The notes below the pieces were generated by a model. The model did not search any database. It was not told the origin of the DNA and saw nothing but the letters and a program-made list of their open reading frames with translations. A program made the position numbers and the translations under genes. From contig NZ_QBUD01000001.1 in assembly GCF_003058085.1 (NCBI RefSeq), positions 248,001-312,000 on the forward strand: a stretch of 64,000 nucleotides of DNA, in the 5' to 3' direction. Every line of letters starts with the position of its first letter. Positions within the stretch are counted from its first letter, which is position 1. Positions 54,789 to 63,275 of the stretch are shown piece by piece. Source of the DNA: Yoonia sediminilitoris (GTDB lineage: Bacteria; Pseudomonadota; Alphaproteobacteria; Rhodobacterales; Rhodobacteraceae).

Positions 54789-55817
54789 CCCGACCGCATC
54801 GGCCACATTGGCGAAACCGTCGCGGGCCAGCAATTCATCAAGTCCGCGCGCGATGTCATCGACCATTGAAATGCCGCCATACACAAGCGCCGTATAAAGC
54901 TGTACCGCTGACCCCCCTGCGCGAATTTTCTGATAGGCCTGTTCGGCACTGCCAACACCACCAACTCCGATGATCGGCAGATCGGTCAGGGTGGAAAGCT
55001 GTGCCAGCACCCGGGTTGATTTTTCGAACAGCGGCTGACCTGACAGCCCCCCGGACTCGGATTTGTGCGGCCCATGCAGGCCGTCTCGGTCAAGGGTTGT
55101 ATTGGTCGCGATGATCGCGGCGATGCCCGATGCATTTGCAACCTCTGCGACCTCTGCCAGTTCGTCCCCCGTCAGGTCAGGCGCAATCTTGAGGAAAATG
55201 GGAATCGGCTGCGCCAGAGCTGCCCGCGCTTCCATCACGCCTGCAAGCAGGGCGGACAAGGCGGCTCTGCCCTGCAAGTCGCGTAGTTTTTCGGTGTTGG
55301 GCGACGACACATTGACGGTGGCGAAATCAACAAAGGCGCCGCAGCGGGTCAGCACAGTTGCAAAATCCACTGCTTTGTCCGCGCTGTCCTTGTTGGCCCC
55401 AAGGTTCAGGCCAACAATAGGCCCCTGCGGACGGCGGGACAGGCGATCAGCGATTTCATCCATGCCGTCATTGTTAAAACCAAAGCGGTTGATCGCAGCC
55501 TTGTCCTGCGTCAGGCGAAACAGGCGTGGCTTGGGGTTGCCCGGCTGCGGGCGCGGGGTGGCGGCACCTACCTCGATGAACCCGAAACCCGACTTTGCGA
55601 GCGCATCAAGAGCCGTGGCGTTCTTGTCAAAACCGGCTGCAAGGCCAATCGGGTTTGGCAGATCAAGTCCGGCAACGGTCGTTTGCAGTCGCGCCGTCGT
55701 GTAAGCACCGCCACGCGGGCCAAGTCCCAAGTTGAGCGCGTCCAGCGCCAGACCGTGCGCCTTTTCCGGGTCAATCCGGCGCAAGGCCGTCAGGCCAATC
55801 TGCTCAAGCAGCTTCAT
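54765..55817 (-). CDS. pyrD: Dihydroorotate dehydrogenase (quinone type)
   Basis: Oxidises dihydroorotate to orotate in pyrimidine synthesis. The protein of 350 residues is class 2 with an N-terminal membrane-contact helix ([20 protein letters not shown]). FMN site: [20 protein letters not shown]; catalytic Ser region: [17 protein letters not shown]; late motif: [20 protein letters not shown]. The start overlaps the stop of the DUF952 gene upstream by ATGA. Confidence 0.96.
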   Translation of the reverse strand: MKLLEQIGLTALRRIDPEKAHGLALDALNLGLGPRGGAYTTARLQTTVAGLDLPNPIGLAAGFDKNATALDALAKSGFGFIEVGAATPRPQPGNPKPRLFRLTQDKAAINRFGFNNDGMDEIADRLSRRPQGPIVGLNLGANKDSADKAVDFATVLTRCGAFVDFATVNVSSPNTEKLRDLQGRAALSALLAGVMEARAALAQPIPIFLKIAPDLTGDELAEVAEVANASGIAAIIATNTTLDRDGLHGPHKSESGGLSGQPLFEKSTRVLAQLSTLTDLPIIGVGGVGSAEQAYQKIRAGGSAVQLYTALVYGGISMVDDIARGLDELLARDGFANVADAVGSGRSDWL

Positions 55818-56146
55818 AGGTCGGCAGGGAATTGATGAACGCCACCCGTAACAGGCAGTGGTTTTGCCCAAACCACATCATCCATTCGCAACTTGCGGAA
55901 CAGATGCGGGAACAGCGCACCACCGCGGGATTCTTCCCATTTCAATCCGTCAAGCCCTTCAGCCTCGACCGCAAGCAGGGTCAGGTCGGTTTCATCCGCG
56001 AAGTAGAGCGCCGCAGTCTTGGCCAGGGTATCAGCGCCCGAGAAATGGATATACCCGTCAGCCACGTCAATCGGGGCTCCGGTGGTATCGCCATCAGCCT
56101 GCATTTGGGACCACTCATCGGCCCTGAAAATCTTGTATATCAGCAT
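55814..56146 (-). CDS. DUF952 family protein
   Basis: Protein of 110 residues: [20 protein letters not shown] at the start, then [20 protein letters not shown] and [19 protein letters not shown]. These match DUF952, related in fold to glutathione-binding or ADP-ribose enzymes of unknown role. No Shine-Dalgarno is seen. It is coupled to pyrD by ATGA; pairing with pyrD is common in this group of bacteria. Confidence 0.85.
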   Translation of the reverse strand: MLIYKIFRADEWSQMQADGDTTGAPIDVADGYIHFSGADTLAKTAALYFADETDLTLLAVEAEGLDGLKWEESRGGALFPHLFRKLRMDDVVWAKPLPVTGGVHQFPADL

Positions 56147-56298
56147 GTCGGGGGTGATGGCCCGCACAGGTGCAAAGGTCAAGATCACGGGTTGCCCTAA
56201 AGTTGACGTAACGGCCACTAATTTGAGCAGTTAACTTATTTGACTCTGCGCTATGGCAAGGCCACTCTGATGCCATCTGAACAGGGAGAAATCCAAAA

Positions 56299-57855
56299 AT
56301 GATTTCACGTATTTTGACAACAACATGTGCTTTGGCACTGACCGCAGGGGCGGCGTCTGCCGACTATTCGCTGACAATCCTGCACACCAACGACTTTCAC
56401 GCACGGTTCGAGCCGATCTCCAAATATGATGGTCCATGCTCTGCCGAAGATAACACGGCTGGCGAATGCTTTGGTGGTACGGCGCGTCTGATCACCGCCG
56501 TGGATGAAGCCCGTGCGCGGTCCAACAACAGCATTCTTGTGGATGGCGGCGACCAGTTTCAGGGCACGCTGTTTTATACCTACTACAAGGGGGCCATGGC
56601 TGCCGAGTTTATGAACCAACTTGGCTATGATGCGATGACTGTCGGCAACCATGAATTCGACGATGGGCCCGAAGTGCTGCGCGGCTTTATGGACTCGGTT
56701 GATTTCCCGATTGTCATGTCGAATGCGGATGTGTCCGCCGAAACCCTGCTGGCAGACGTATTGATGCCCTCGACCGTTATTGAACGTGGTGGCGAAAAGA
56801 TTGGCCTGATTGGTTTGACACCCGAAGACACGGACGAATTGGCGTCACCCGGCGACAACATCACCTTTAGCGACCCCGCTGCGGCGGTGCAGGCGGAAGT
56901 GGACAAGCTGACTGCCGAAGGCGTGAACAAGATTATCGTACTCTCGCACTCTGGGTATGGCGTGGATCAGGCGGTTGCCGAGAACACAACGGGCGTTGAC
57001 GTGATTGTTGGCGGGCACTCAAACACCTTGTTGGGCGACAGCGACCGTGCGGCTGGCCCATATCCTACGATGGTGGGCGATACGGCCATTGTGCAGGCTT
57101 ATGCTTATGGCAAATTCCTTGGCGAATTGAACGTCACATTTGACGATGCGGGCGTTGTGACCGAAGCGGCTGGCGCGCCGATCCTGATTGACGGGGCAGT
57201 CGCCGAAGATGCAGGCGCCGTGGCGCGCATCGCTGAACTGGCTGGTCCGCTGGAGGAAATCCGCAACAAGGTCGTCGCTGAAACCGCAACGGAAATTGTG
57301 GGCGCGCGCGACGAATGCCGGTCTGTTGAATGTCCGATGGGCAATCTGATTGCCGATGCCATGCTTGAGCGTGTCAAAGGCCAGGGTATTCAGGTCGCGA
57401 TCCAGAATGGCGGTGGCATCCGGTCATCTATCGACGCGGGTGAAGTCACAATGGGCGAAGTGTTGACGGTTCTGCCGTTCCAGAACACGCTGTCCACTTT
57501 TGAAGTCACAGGCGAAACCATTGTCGCGGCCCTTGAAAATGGTGTGAGCCAGATGGAAGAAGGGGCCGGTCGTTTCCCGCAGGTTGCAGGCATGACCTTT
57601 ACGGTTGATCCTTCGGCAGAGGCGGGTTCGCGGATATCCGATGTCAAGATCGGTGGCGCAGATATTGATCTCGCTGCCACCTACGGCGTTGTGTCCAACA
57701 ACTATGTGCGCAACGGCGGCGACGGTTATGCCATGTTCAAGGATGCGGCAAATGCCTATGATTACGGCCCCGATCTTGCTGATGTGACTGCGGAATTCAT
57801 CGCAGCCAGCAGCCCGTTCACGCCTTACACGGACGGCCGTATTACGGTGAAGTGA
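56299..57855 (+). CDS. Periplasmic 5'-nucleotidase / metallophosphatase (UshA-like)
   Basis: Protein of 518 residues with a signal peptide (cleavage after ASA at residue 21). The N-terminal metallophosphatase domain has HTNDFHAR (residues 29-36), LVDGGDQFQGT and the GNHEFD motif, and later SHSGYGVDQ and VGGHSN. The C-terminal 5'-nucleotidase domain has QNGGGIRSSIDAGEVTMGE. It would release nucleosides and phosphate outside, feeding the salvage operon encoded at 35-40 kb. Extra Cys pairs in PCSAEDNTAGECFGG and DECRSVECPMGN suggest disulfides. GGGAGA lies before the ATG. Confidence 0.92.
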   Translation: MISRILTTTCALALTAGAASADYSLTILHTNDFHARFEPISKYDGPCSAEDNTAGECFGGTARLITAVDEARARSNNSILVDGGDQFQGTLFYTYYKGAMAAEFMNQLGYDAMTVGNHEFDDGPEVLRGFMDSVDFPIVMSNADVSAETLLADVLMPSTVIERGGEKIGLIGLTPEDTDELASPGDNITFSDPAAAVQAEVDKLTAEGVNKIIVLSHSGYGVDQAVAENTTGVDVIVGGHSNTLLGDSDRAAGPYPTMVGDTAIVQAYAYGKFLGELNVTFDDAGVVTEAAGAPILIDGAVAEDAGAVARIAELAGPLEEIRNKVVAETATEIVGARDECRSVECPMGNLIADAMLERVKGQGIQVAIQNGGGIRSSIDAGEVTMGEVLTVLPFQNTLSTFEVTGETIVAALENGVSQMEEGAGRFPQVAGMTFTVDPSAEAGSRISDVKIGGADIDLAATYGVVSNNYVRNGGDGYAMFKDAANAYDYGPDLADVTAEFIAASSPFTPYTDGRITVK

Positions 57856-57862
57856 TTAATGC

Positions 57863-57893
57863 GCGCGCGCCATGGGTTGACCGTGGCGCGCGC
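57863..57893 (+). terminator. Strong GC hairpin after the 5'-nucleotidase
   Basis: GCGCGCGCCA (57863-57872) pairs with TGGCGCGCGC (57884-57893), and three further pairs including one G-T close a five-base loop. It starts seven bases after the stop codon. No T tract follows, so it is a 3'-end stabilising or Rho-assisted structure more than a classic terminator. Confidence 0.6.
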
Positions 57894-57903
57894 GATCTCT
57901 GTC

Positions 57904-57941
57904 GATGCCTCCGGCGGGGATATTTTTCGCCAAAAGAAGAC
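57904..57941. repeat. Single copy of the CTCCGGCGGGGATATTT intergenic element
   Basis: GATGCCTCCGGCGGGGATAT then TTTTCGCCAAAAGAAGAC. The first 14 bases match the outer part of the inverted repeat arms at 42941 and 43171, and the GGGATATTT...GCCAAAAGAAG part matches the hairpin arms at 19251-19313. Confidence 0.75.
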
Positions 57942-57988
57942 ATGGTTTCCTTGACCATATCGCCCACTTGGCCTAATCGGTGTCTTAC

Positions 57989-58062
57989 GCGGGCGTTGTG
58001 TAATGGTAAGACCTCAGCCTTCCAAGCTGATGATACGGGTTCGATTCCCGTCGCCCGCTCCA
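57989..58062 (+). tRNA. tRNA-Gly (UCC)
   Basis: Complete cloverleaf: acceptor stem GCGGGCG with CGCCCGC (58052-58058), discriminator T at 58059 and CCA encoded at 58060-58062. The anticodon stem TCAGC/GCTGA encloses the loop CTTCCAA with anticodon UCC at 58021-58023, which reads GGA and GGG. The T loop GTTCGATTC is typical. tRNA-Gly genes are common phage and island entry sites; DNA on the 3' side here is accessory. Confidence 0.97.
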
Positions 58063-58359
58063 ATATGTTGAATAGAACCCTGATAATACTGCATTTTTTG
58101 ATGAGTAATATATAGGCGCACCCAGCAACCCACCATAAAGTCGCACAGGCGTTGTCGTAACTTTTTTGCCCGTCAACGCATATTGTGATAATTTAATAAT
58201 CTGCAATATCTTGAGCTTACCCGTATAAGACAAGTCACAACCAAGTTTGAAGCGAAACCCTCAGATGATCCAGACGAGCCCGAAAGGGACGTGGAACGTG
58301 AGAATACTTGCAGGCTCAGTTGAACTTCGTGCACCTCTCGGTTTCACGCACAAGAAGCG
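58063..58359. other. AT-rich region after the tRNA without a gene
   Basis: The first 180 bases are clearly more AT-rich than the surroundings, including a run of six T at 58094-58099 that could end the tRNA transcript. No frame has a ribosome-binding site or familiar content. I found no second copy of the tRNA 3' end nearby. Confidence 0.5.
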
Positions 58360-58860
58360 CTATTCTGGATGGCGCCAGACGGGAGAGTCGTCCGCACGGC
58401 GCTCGGCGGCCTCGTCCCGGATGCAGCCCAGCCTCTCCGCGAGGAGGACCGAGCGCTCATTCCCCTCCTTGATGTAGGATACCATGCACTTCCATCCGAA
58501 GGCCTCCGCCGACCAACGACGTGCCGTCAAGACCGCCTCATAGGCATATCCCTTGCCCTCGAACTGGCCGTCCCAGATCTGCCAGCCGAGCTCCGGCTCC
58601 GGCCAACCCGCCGGGAAATACGGTCCGGCCATTCCGATGGCGCGGTCGCCTCCTTCCCGCAGGACGATGGCGAGGGGCGCGAATCCGCGGATGACGTAAT
58701 GCCCGATCAGATGTGCGAAACCTTGCCACGCAGCAGTCTCGGTATCGACGCCCATCGATAGCTCCGCGCGCTCAGACAGCGCATAGTTGCGGAATACCGG
58801 CCAGTCGGTCGGCGACGCGGGTCGTAAGAACAGTCGTTCAGATTCTGCTAGGTAGGTCAT
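58360..58860 (-). CDS. GNAT-type N-acetyltransferase (RimJ-like), probably acquired
   Basis: Protein of 166 residues with the GNAT fold: SERLFLRPASPTDWPVFRNY at the start, PELGWQIWDGQFEGKGYAYE as the acetyl-CoA strand and loop, and YIKEGNERSVLLAERLGC as the last helix. The group acetylates protein N termini or small molecules. The C terminus ends at SPVWRHPE, where relatives continue a few residues further, so the end may be cut. It stands alone beside a tRNA and a transposase remnant, which suggests acquisition. Confidence 0.82.
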   Translation of the reverse strand: MTYLAESERLFLRPASPTDWPVFRNYALSERAELSMGVDTETAAWQGFAHLIGHYVIRGFAPLAIVLREGGDRAIGMAGPYFPAGWPEPELGWQIWDGQFEGKGYAYEAVLTARRWSAEAFGWKCMVSYIKEGNERSVLLAERLGCIRDEAAERRADDSPVWRHPE

Positions 58861-59206
58861 AGTTTCGGTCCTTTTGCCCTGGGCAACGACACCGGCTCGC
58901 TCGCGTCATTCGGCGTCATCTATAGTCTCCCGCCACTGTTATCATGACATGTTCCTTTATCAGCGGCTTGAGCAACATCCCTAGACCGACATTCCCCAAG
59001 TAGAACGCCTTGTCCTACATGATGTTGCAGTTCAACGCCTCGATCAAGCCTCCGGATCGAGACGTCCCGCGGTTCGGGCACCTGACGCGTGAACTGAGTG
59101 CGATTTCTGGTCACGACGGTGGGGTTGCTCCGGAATTTGGTCTGATCGATACTCGTTTGAACAGACCGGCCGAGCCGCTTGCCCTGCAGTTCTGCCGCTT
59201 TGGTCC
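58861..59206. other. Region between GNAT gene and transposase remnant, no intact gene
   Basis: Frames on both strands are open for up to about 96 codons, but none has a recognised domain or ribosome-binding site. The stretch probably contains decayed insertion-sequence DNA or its right flank. Terminal inverted repeats cannot be picked out by eye. Confidence 0.4.
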
Positions 59207-59389
59207 TCATCCGGGAGCCGGCGGCACACGCGGCCGATGGATGGCCGTGAGGATGCGGGTGAACAGATCACCGCTGACAGCCACCTCGGCCAGTTGGAAC
59301 GTGATGGCACGGGCATAGCGGACAATCCACGCAACAATCTTGATCAGCCGGGTCTGGAGGCGCGTCGCCCGCTCCATTCCCGGCCCCAT
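59207..59389 (-). pseudogene. IS1380-type transposase, C-terminal remnant
   Basis: About 56 residues remain: ATRLQTRLIKIVAWIVRYAR, then AITFQLAEVAVSGDLFTRIL, and a terminal PRVPPAPG. This matches the C-terminal end of IS1380-type transposases, where a basic helix is followed by the TFQxAEVAV segment and a Pro-rich end. The rest of the roughly 430-residue enzyme is missing; the other side is already the leader of the ABC exporter gene. It shows a past insertion next to the tRNA. Confidence 0.75.
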
Positions 59390-59481
59390 ATATTCAGATT
59401 TTTATATCTGTTAGGCGCGCGCTTGGCTTGTGTATCCATGACAGCGGTTTTATGTCCTCACAGAGCAAACGTGAGTAGTCG

Positions 59482-61272
59482 ATGGCCAGAGCACCAAAAT
59501 CCGCGCAGGAAGAACGCGAATCTTCGAAAAAGATCAGCGCGCTGAAGGCCCTGTGGCCCTTTGTGCGGCCTTACCAGGCAATTATGGTTGCGGCAATCGG
59601 TGCACTGGTGCTGACGGCGTGTGTTTCACTGGTCCTGCCCTTGGCTGTCCGCCGTGTCATTGACAACTTCGATGTTGGCGAAGGCGCAATTCTGCAAAGC
59701 TATTTCATTGCAGCCCTCGGGATTTCCGCGTTGCTCGCCGTGGGGACGGCGCTTCGGTACTACCTTGTCACGCGGTTGGGCGAGCGTGTTGTTGCCGACA
59801 TTCGCAAGGCTGTTTTTGATCGTATGATCGGGATGAGCCCCGCATTTTACGAAAAGATCATGACGGGCGAGGTACTCAGCCGGATCACCACCGATACGAC
59901 ATTGATTCTGTCGGTTCTTGGTAGCTCGGTCTCGATAGCCCTGCGCAACATGCTGATTTTTGTCGGGGGCATTGCGCTGATGCTGTTCACTTCGGTGAAA
60001 ATGTCGATGCTGGTGCTATGGCCGATCCCGGTCATCGTGCTGCCGATTATCCTGTTGGGGCGGCGCGTGCGCAACCTGTCGAAAGAGAACCAGGACCTGA
60101 TTGCCAAATCCAGTGGCGATGCGTCTGAACAGCTTCTGTCGGCGCAGACGGTTCAGGCCTTTTCACACGAGGCGCGGAGCCGCCTGAAATTCGGCAACGT
60201 GACCGAGGCAAGCTTTGTCGCGGCCCGCAAGCGCATAGCCACCCGCGCAATCCTGACGGCGATTGTCATCTTTATCGCGTTTTCTGCCATCGTCGGGTTC
60301 CTGTGGATGGGGGCAAACGACGTACAAACCGGGGTGATCACTGAAGGCGAATTGGTGCAGTTCATGATCTACACAATCATGGTGGCCGGTGCCTTGGCCG
60401 CTTTGACCGAAATCTGGGGCGAATTGCAGCGTGCGGCAGGGGCTACGGAACGACTGGTCGAATTGCTAACAGCCGATGACACTGTCATTGATCCGGCCGC
60501 GCCAAGGCCAGTGCCCGCCCTGAAGGGGGAAATTAGCTTTGAAGATGTGCAGTTCAGCTATCCGTCACGCCCGAATATGTCTGCACTCGATCACATCGAC
60601 CTACAGATTGCCCCGGGCGAAACTGTTGCCCTTGTTGGCCCGTCCGGTGCGGGCAAGACGACCATCATTCAACTTGTCCAGCGGTTTTACGACCCCCAGC
60701 ACGGCGCGATCCGTCTGGACGGGATTGACGTGCGTGACTTTGCCCGTTCTGAATTCCGCGAACAGATTGCGCTTGTCCCGCAAGATCCTGTGATCTTTGC
60801 GGACACGGCGCGCGAAAACATCCGCTTTGGCAAGCCCGGTGCCAGCGACGCAGAGGTCGAAGCCGCCGCAAAGGCTGCGGCCGCCCATGATTTTCTGACT
60901 GCGTTGCCCGAAGGGTATAACAGTTATGTGGGCGAGCGGGGCGTCATGCTGTCAGGTGGTCAAAAGCAGCGGATCGCCATCGCGCGTGCGATATTGCGCG
61001 ATGCACCGATCCTGCTTTTGGATGAAGCGACCAGCGCGCTGGATGCAGAGAGCGAGCAGGCGGTGCAGCAGGCTGTCGAAGCATTGGCCCGCAACCGAAC
61101 GACATTGATCGTGGCGCACCGACTGGCGACCGTCAAAAAAGCCGACCGGATTGTCGTTTTCGACGGGGGCAAAATCGTGGCCCAGGGCACCCATGACAGC
61201 CTTGTTGCGCAGGGTGGGCTGTATGCACGGCTGGCGCGCCTGCAATTCACGGCAGATATCGCGGCGGAATAA
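59482..61272 (+). CDS. ABC exporter, fused permease and ATPase (MsbA/LmrA type)
   Basis: Protein of 596 residues. A six-helix membrane domain (residues 30-320) is followed by an ATPase domain: Walker A GPSGAGKTTIIQL, Q-loop ALVPQDPVIFADTAREN, signature MLSGGQKQRIAIAR, Walker B ILLLDEATSALD and the H-loop IVAHRLATVKKAD. It works as a homodimer. The family includes lipid, lipid A and drug exporters; substrate unknown. The leader lies against the IS1380 remnant, and no strong ribosome-binding site is visible before the ATG. The acyl-CoA ligase is 84 bases on. Confidence 0.93.
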   Translation: MARAPKSAQEERESSKKISALKALWPFVRPYQAIMVAAIGALVLTACVSLVLPLAVRRVIDNFDVGEGAILQSYFIAALGISALLAVGTALRYYLVTRLGERVVADIRKAVFDRMIGMSPAFYEKIMTGEVLSRITTDTTLILSVLGSSVSIALRNMLIFVGGIALMLFTSVKMSMLVLWPIPVIVLPIILLGRRVRNLSKENQDLIAKSSGDASEQLLSAQTVQAFSHEARSRLKFGNVTEASFVAARKRIATRAILTAIVIFIAFSAIVGFLWMGANDVQTGVITEGELVQFMIYTIMVAGALAALTEIWGELQRAAGATERLVELLTADDTVIDPAAPRPVPALKGEISFEDVQFSYPSRPNMSALDHIDLQIAPGETVALVGPSGAGKTTIIQLVQRFYDPQHGAIRLDGIDVRDFARSEFREQIALVPQDPVIFADTARENIRFGKPGASDAEVEAAAKAAAAHDFLTALPEGYNSYVGERGVMLSGGQKQRIAIARAILRDAPILLLDEATSALDAESEQAVQQAVEALARNRTTLIVAHRLATVKKADRIVVFDGGKIVAQGTHDSLVAQGGLYARLARLQFTADIAAE

Positions 61273-61355
61273 TCCGTTTTTTCGCAGCGTCAGACTTGCG
61301 ATTTTAGCAGACTTTCCCCACGCTGACTAAAACCGTCACTTTGGGAGGAGTTTGA

Positions 61356-63242
61356 ATGGGCTACGCAACGATTGCGGACCGTACGGCGATTGAGAATGAG
61401 ATGTCGTGGGATGCCCGCGATCTGCCTAAGACAACTTTTGAAATGCTCAGCCAGACGGCAGCGGCTCACGGCGCGCGCAATGCTGTCACCTACAGGTTGT
61501 TGTCAGACCCCAGCAGCAGGTCCGAGACGCTCAGCTGGACGGAGTTGCGCGAAAAGACCGCGCAGACGGCCAATCTTTTTCGCAGTCTCGGCGTCGGTGA
61601 AAACGACGTTGTCGCCTTTATCTTGCCGAACGCAACCGAAACGGTGCTGACCTATCTGGGGGCACAGGTTGCGGGTATCGTGAACCCGATCAACCCGCTG
61701 CTGGATGCCGAACAGATTGCGGCGATCCTGCGCGAAACCAACGCCAAAGTTGTTGTGACGCTGAAAGCTTTTCCCAAAACCGACGTGGCACAGAAAACCG
61801 CGGAAGCCGTGCGATTGGCGCCCAATGTGCAGACCGTGCTTGAAGTTGATCTGCACCGATACCTGACGGGTCTCAAGCGGCTCATCGTGCCGCTGATCCG
61901 GCCCAAGAACCCCGTTGCACACAAGGCGCAGGTGCTGGATTTCAACACTGAGATGGCCAAGCAACCCAAAGAATTGACTTTCGCGGACAGTGAAGGCGAC
62001 CGCGTCGCGGCCTATTTCCACACGGGCGGGACCACGGGGATGCCCAAGGTCGTGCAGCACCGCTATTCGGGGATAATCTATAACGCCTGGCTGGGTCACA
62101 GGCTGCTTTTCAAGTCAACGGATGTGCAAATTTGCCCACTCCCGCTGTTCCATGTTTTTGCCACTGTCGTCTGTATGGGGGCGTCGCTTGGGTCGGGTGC
62201 CGAGATCGTCTTTCCGACGCCGCAAGGTTACCGTGGCGAAGGTGTTTTCGACAACTTCTGGAAGCTGGTCGAGAAACATAAAGTCTCCTTCATGATTACT
62301 GTGCCAACGGCGATGTCCGCGTTGATGCAGCGCAAGGTCGATGCCGATATTTCCACGCTGCGGCTGGCATTTTGCGGATCAGCGCCGCTGCCGCTGGAAT
62401 TGTACAAGCGGTTTGAAGCCGCCGCAGGTGTCACAATTTGCGAAGGCTATGGGCTGACCGAGGCAACATGTCTTGTTTCTATCAACCCGCCGGACGGTGA
62501 AAAACGTGTGGGTTCAATCGGCAATGCCTTTCCCTACACCGACGTCAAGATCATATCGACCGCGACTGGCGAAGAGGTCGGCGTTGATGAAATCGGAGAG
62601 ATTTGCGTGTCAAATCCCGGCGTTTCCATGGGCGAAACCTATACCGAGGCGGACAAGAATGCAGATCTTTACTACCCCGGCACCCGATCTGAAAAGCAAT
62701 ATTTGCGCACGGGTGATCTGGGGCGGATCGATGCGGATGGATATGTCTGGATCACGGGGCGGGCCAAAGACCTGATCATCCGTGGCGGCCACAACATCGA
62801 CCCCGCCGAAATCGAAGAGGCGCTCGCCGGTCACGAGGCCGTTGCCTTTGCCGGTGCCATCGGCCAACCCGACGCGCACGCGGGCGAGGTGCCTTGCGCT
62901 TTTGTCGAACTGGTTGCAGGTGCCAATGTGACAGACGAAGAGCTGATCGCATATGCCAAAGAGCGCATTCACGAACGCGCGGCACACCCGAAACATTTGG
63001 AGATCATGCCCGAATTACCCAAGACGGCAGTGGGAAAAATCTTTAAACCTGACTTGCGCAAATCAGCAATCACCCGTGTTTTCAACGCAGCATTGGCGGA
63101 TATCGATGCCACCGTCACCGCTGTCACGGAGGATAAAAAGCGTGGGCTGGTTGCACATATTTCAAAATCAGGGTCTGTATCTGACGATGACATCAAAAAC
63201 GCGTTGGGCGCATTCACGGTGCCATGGGAAACCGTGGACTAG
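61356..63242 (+). CDS. AMP-binding acyl-CoA ligase
   Basis: Protein of 628 residues in the long-chain acyl-CoA ligase class. It has the P-loop AAYFHTGGTTGMPKVVQH, the acyl-binding part CPLPLFHVFATVVCMG and the C-terminal LPKTAVGKIFKPDLRK. The N-terminal segment TFEMLSQTAAAHGARNA resembles relatives in roseobacters. GGGAGG is eight bases before the ATG. With the following hydroxyisobutyrate-type dehydrogenase (33 bases on), it may act on branched acids. The long C-terminal region after the Lys motif (about 60 residues) is unusual. Confidence 0.88.
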   Translation: MGYATIADRTAIENEMSWDARDLPKTTFEMLSQTAAAHGARNAVTYRLLSDPSSRSETLSWTELREKTAQTANLFRSLGVGENDVVAFILPNATETVLTYLGAQVAGIVNPINPLLDAEQIAAILRETNAKVVVTLKAFPKTDVAQKTAEAVRLAPNVQTVLEVDLHRYLTGLKRLIVPLIRPKNPVAHKAQVLDFNTEMAKQPKELTFADSEGDRVAAYFHTGGTTGMPKVVQHRYSGIIYNAWLGHRLLFKSTDVQICPLPLFHVFATVVCMGASLGSGAEIVFPTPQGYRGEGVFDNFWKLVEKHKVSFMITVPTAMSALMQRKVDADISTLRLAFCGSAPLPLELYKRFEAAAGVTICEGYGLTEATCLVSINPPDGEKRVGSIGNAFPYTDVKIISTATGEEVGVDEIGEICVSNPGVSMGETYTEADKNADLYYPGTRSEKQYLRTGDLGRIDADGYVWITGRAKDLIIRGGHNIDPAEIEEALAGHEAVAFAGAIGQPDAHAGEVPCAFVELVAGANVTDEELIAYAKERIHERAAHPKHLEIMPELPKTAVGKIFKPDLRKSAITRVFNAALADIDATVTAVTEDKKRGLVAHISKSGSVSDDDIKNALGAFTVPWETVD

Positions 63243-63275
63243 GGCGCACCAAGAGACAGGAAAAGGACCAAAATC

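Noticed and set aside
57989..58062. Integration site with a duplicated tRNA 3' end
   Set aside because: I looked for a second copy of the 3' end GTTCGATTCCCGTCGCCCGC downstream and saw none in the window.
57842..58063. Minus-strand frame reading RATGIEPVSSAWKAEV
   Set aside because: This is the well-known spurious frame on the strand opposite a tRNA. The plus-strand frame with DDTGSIPVARS is the same artefact.
58247..58477. Plus-strand frame beside the GNAT gene
   Set aside because: It overlaps the GNAT gene antisense and shows no domain.
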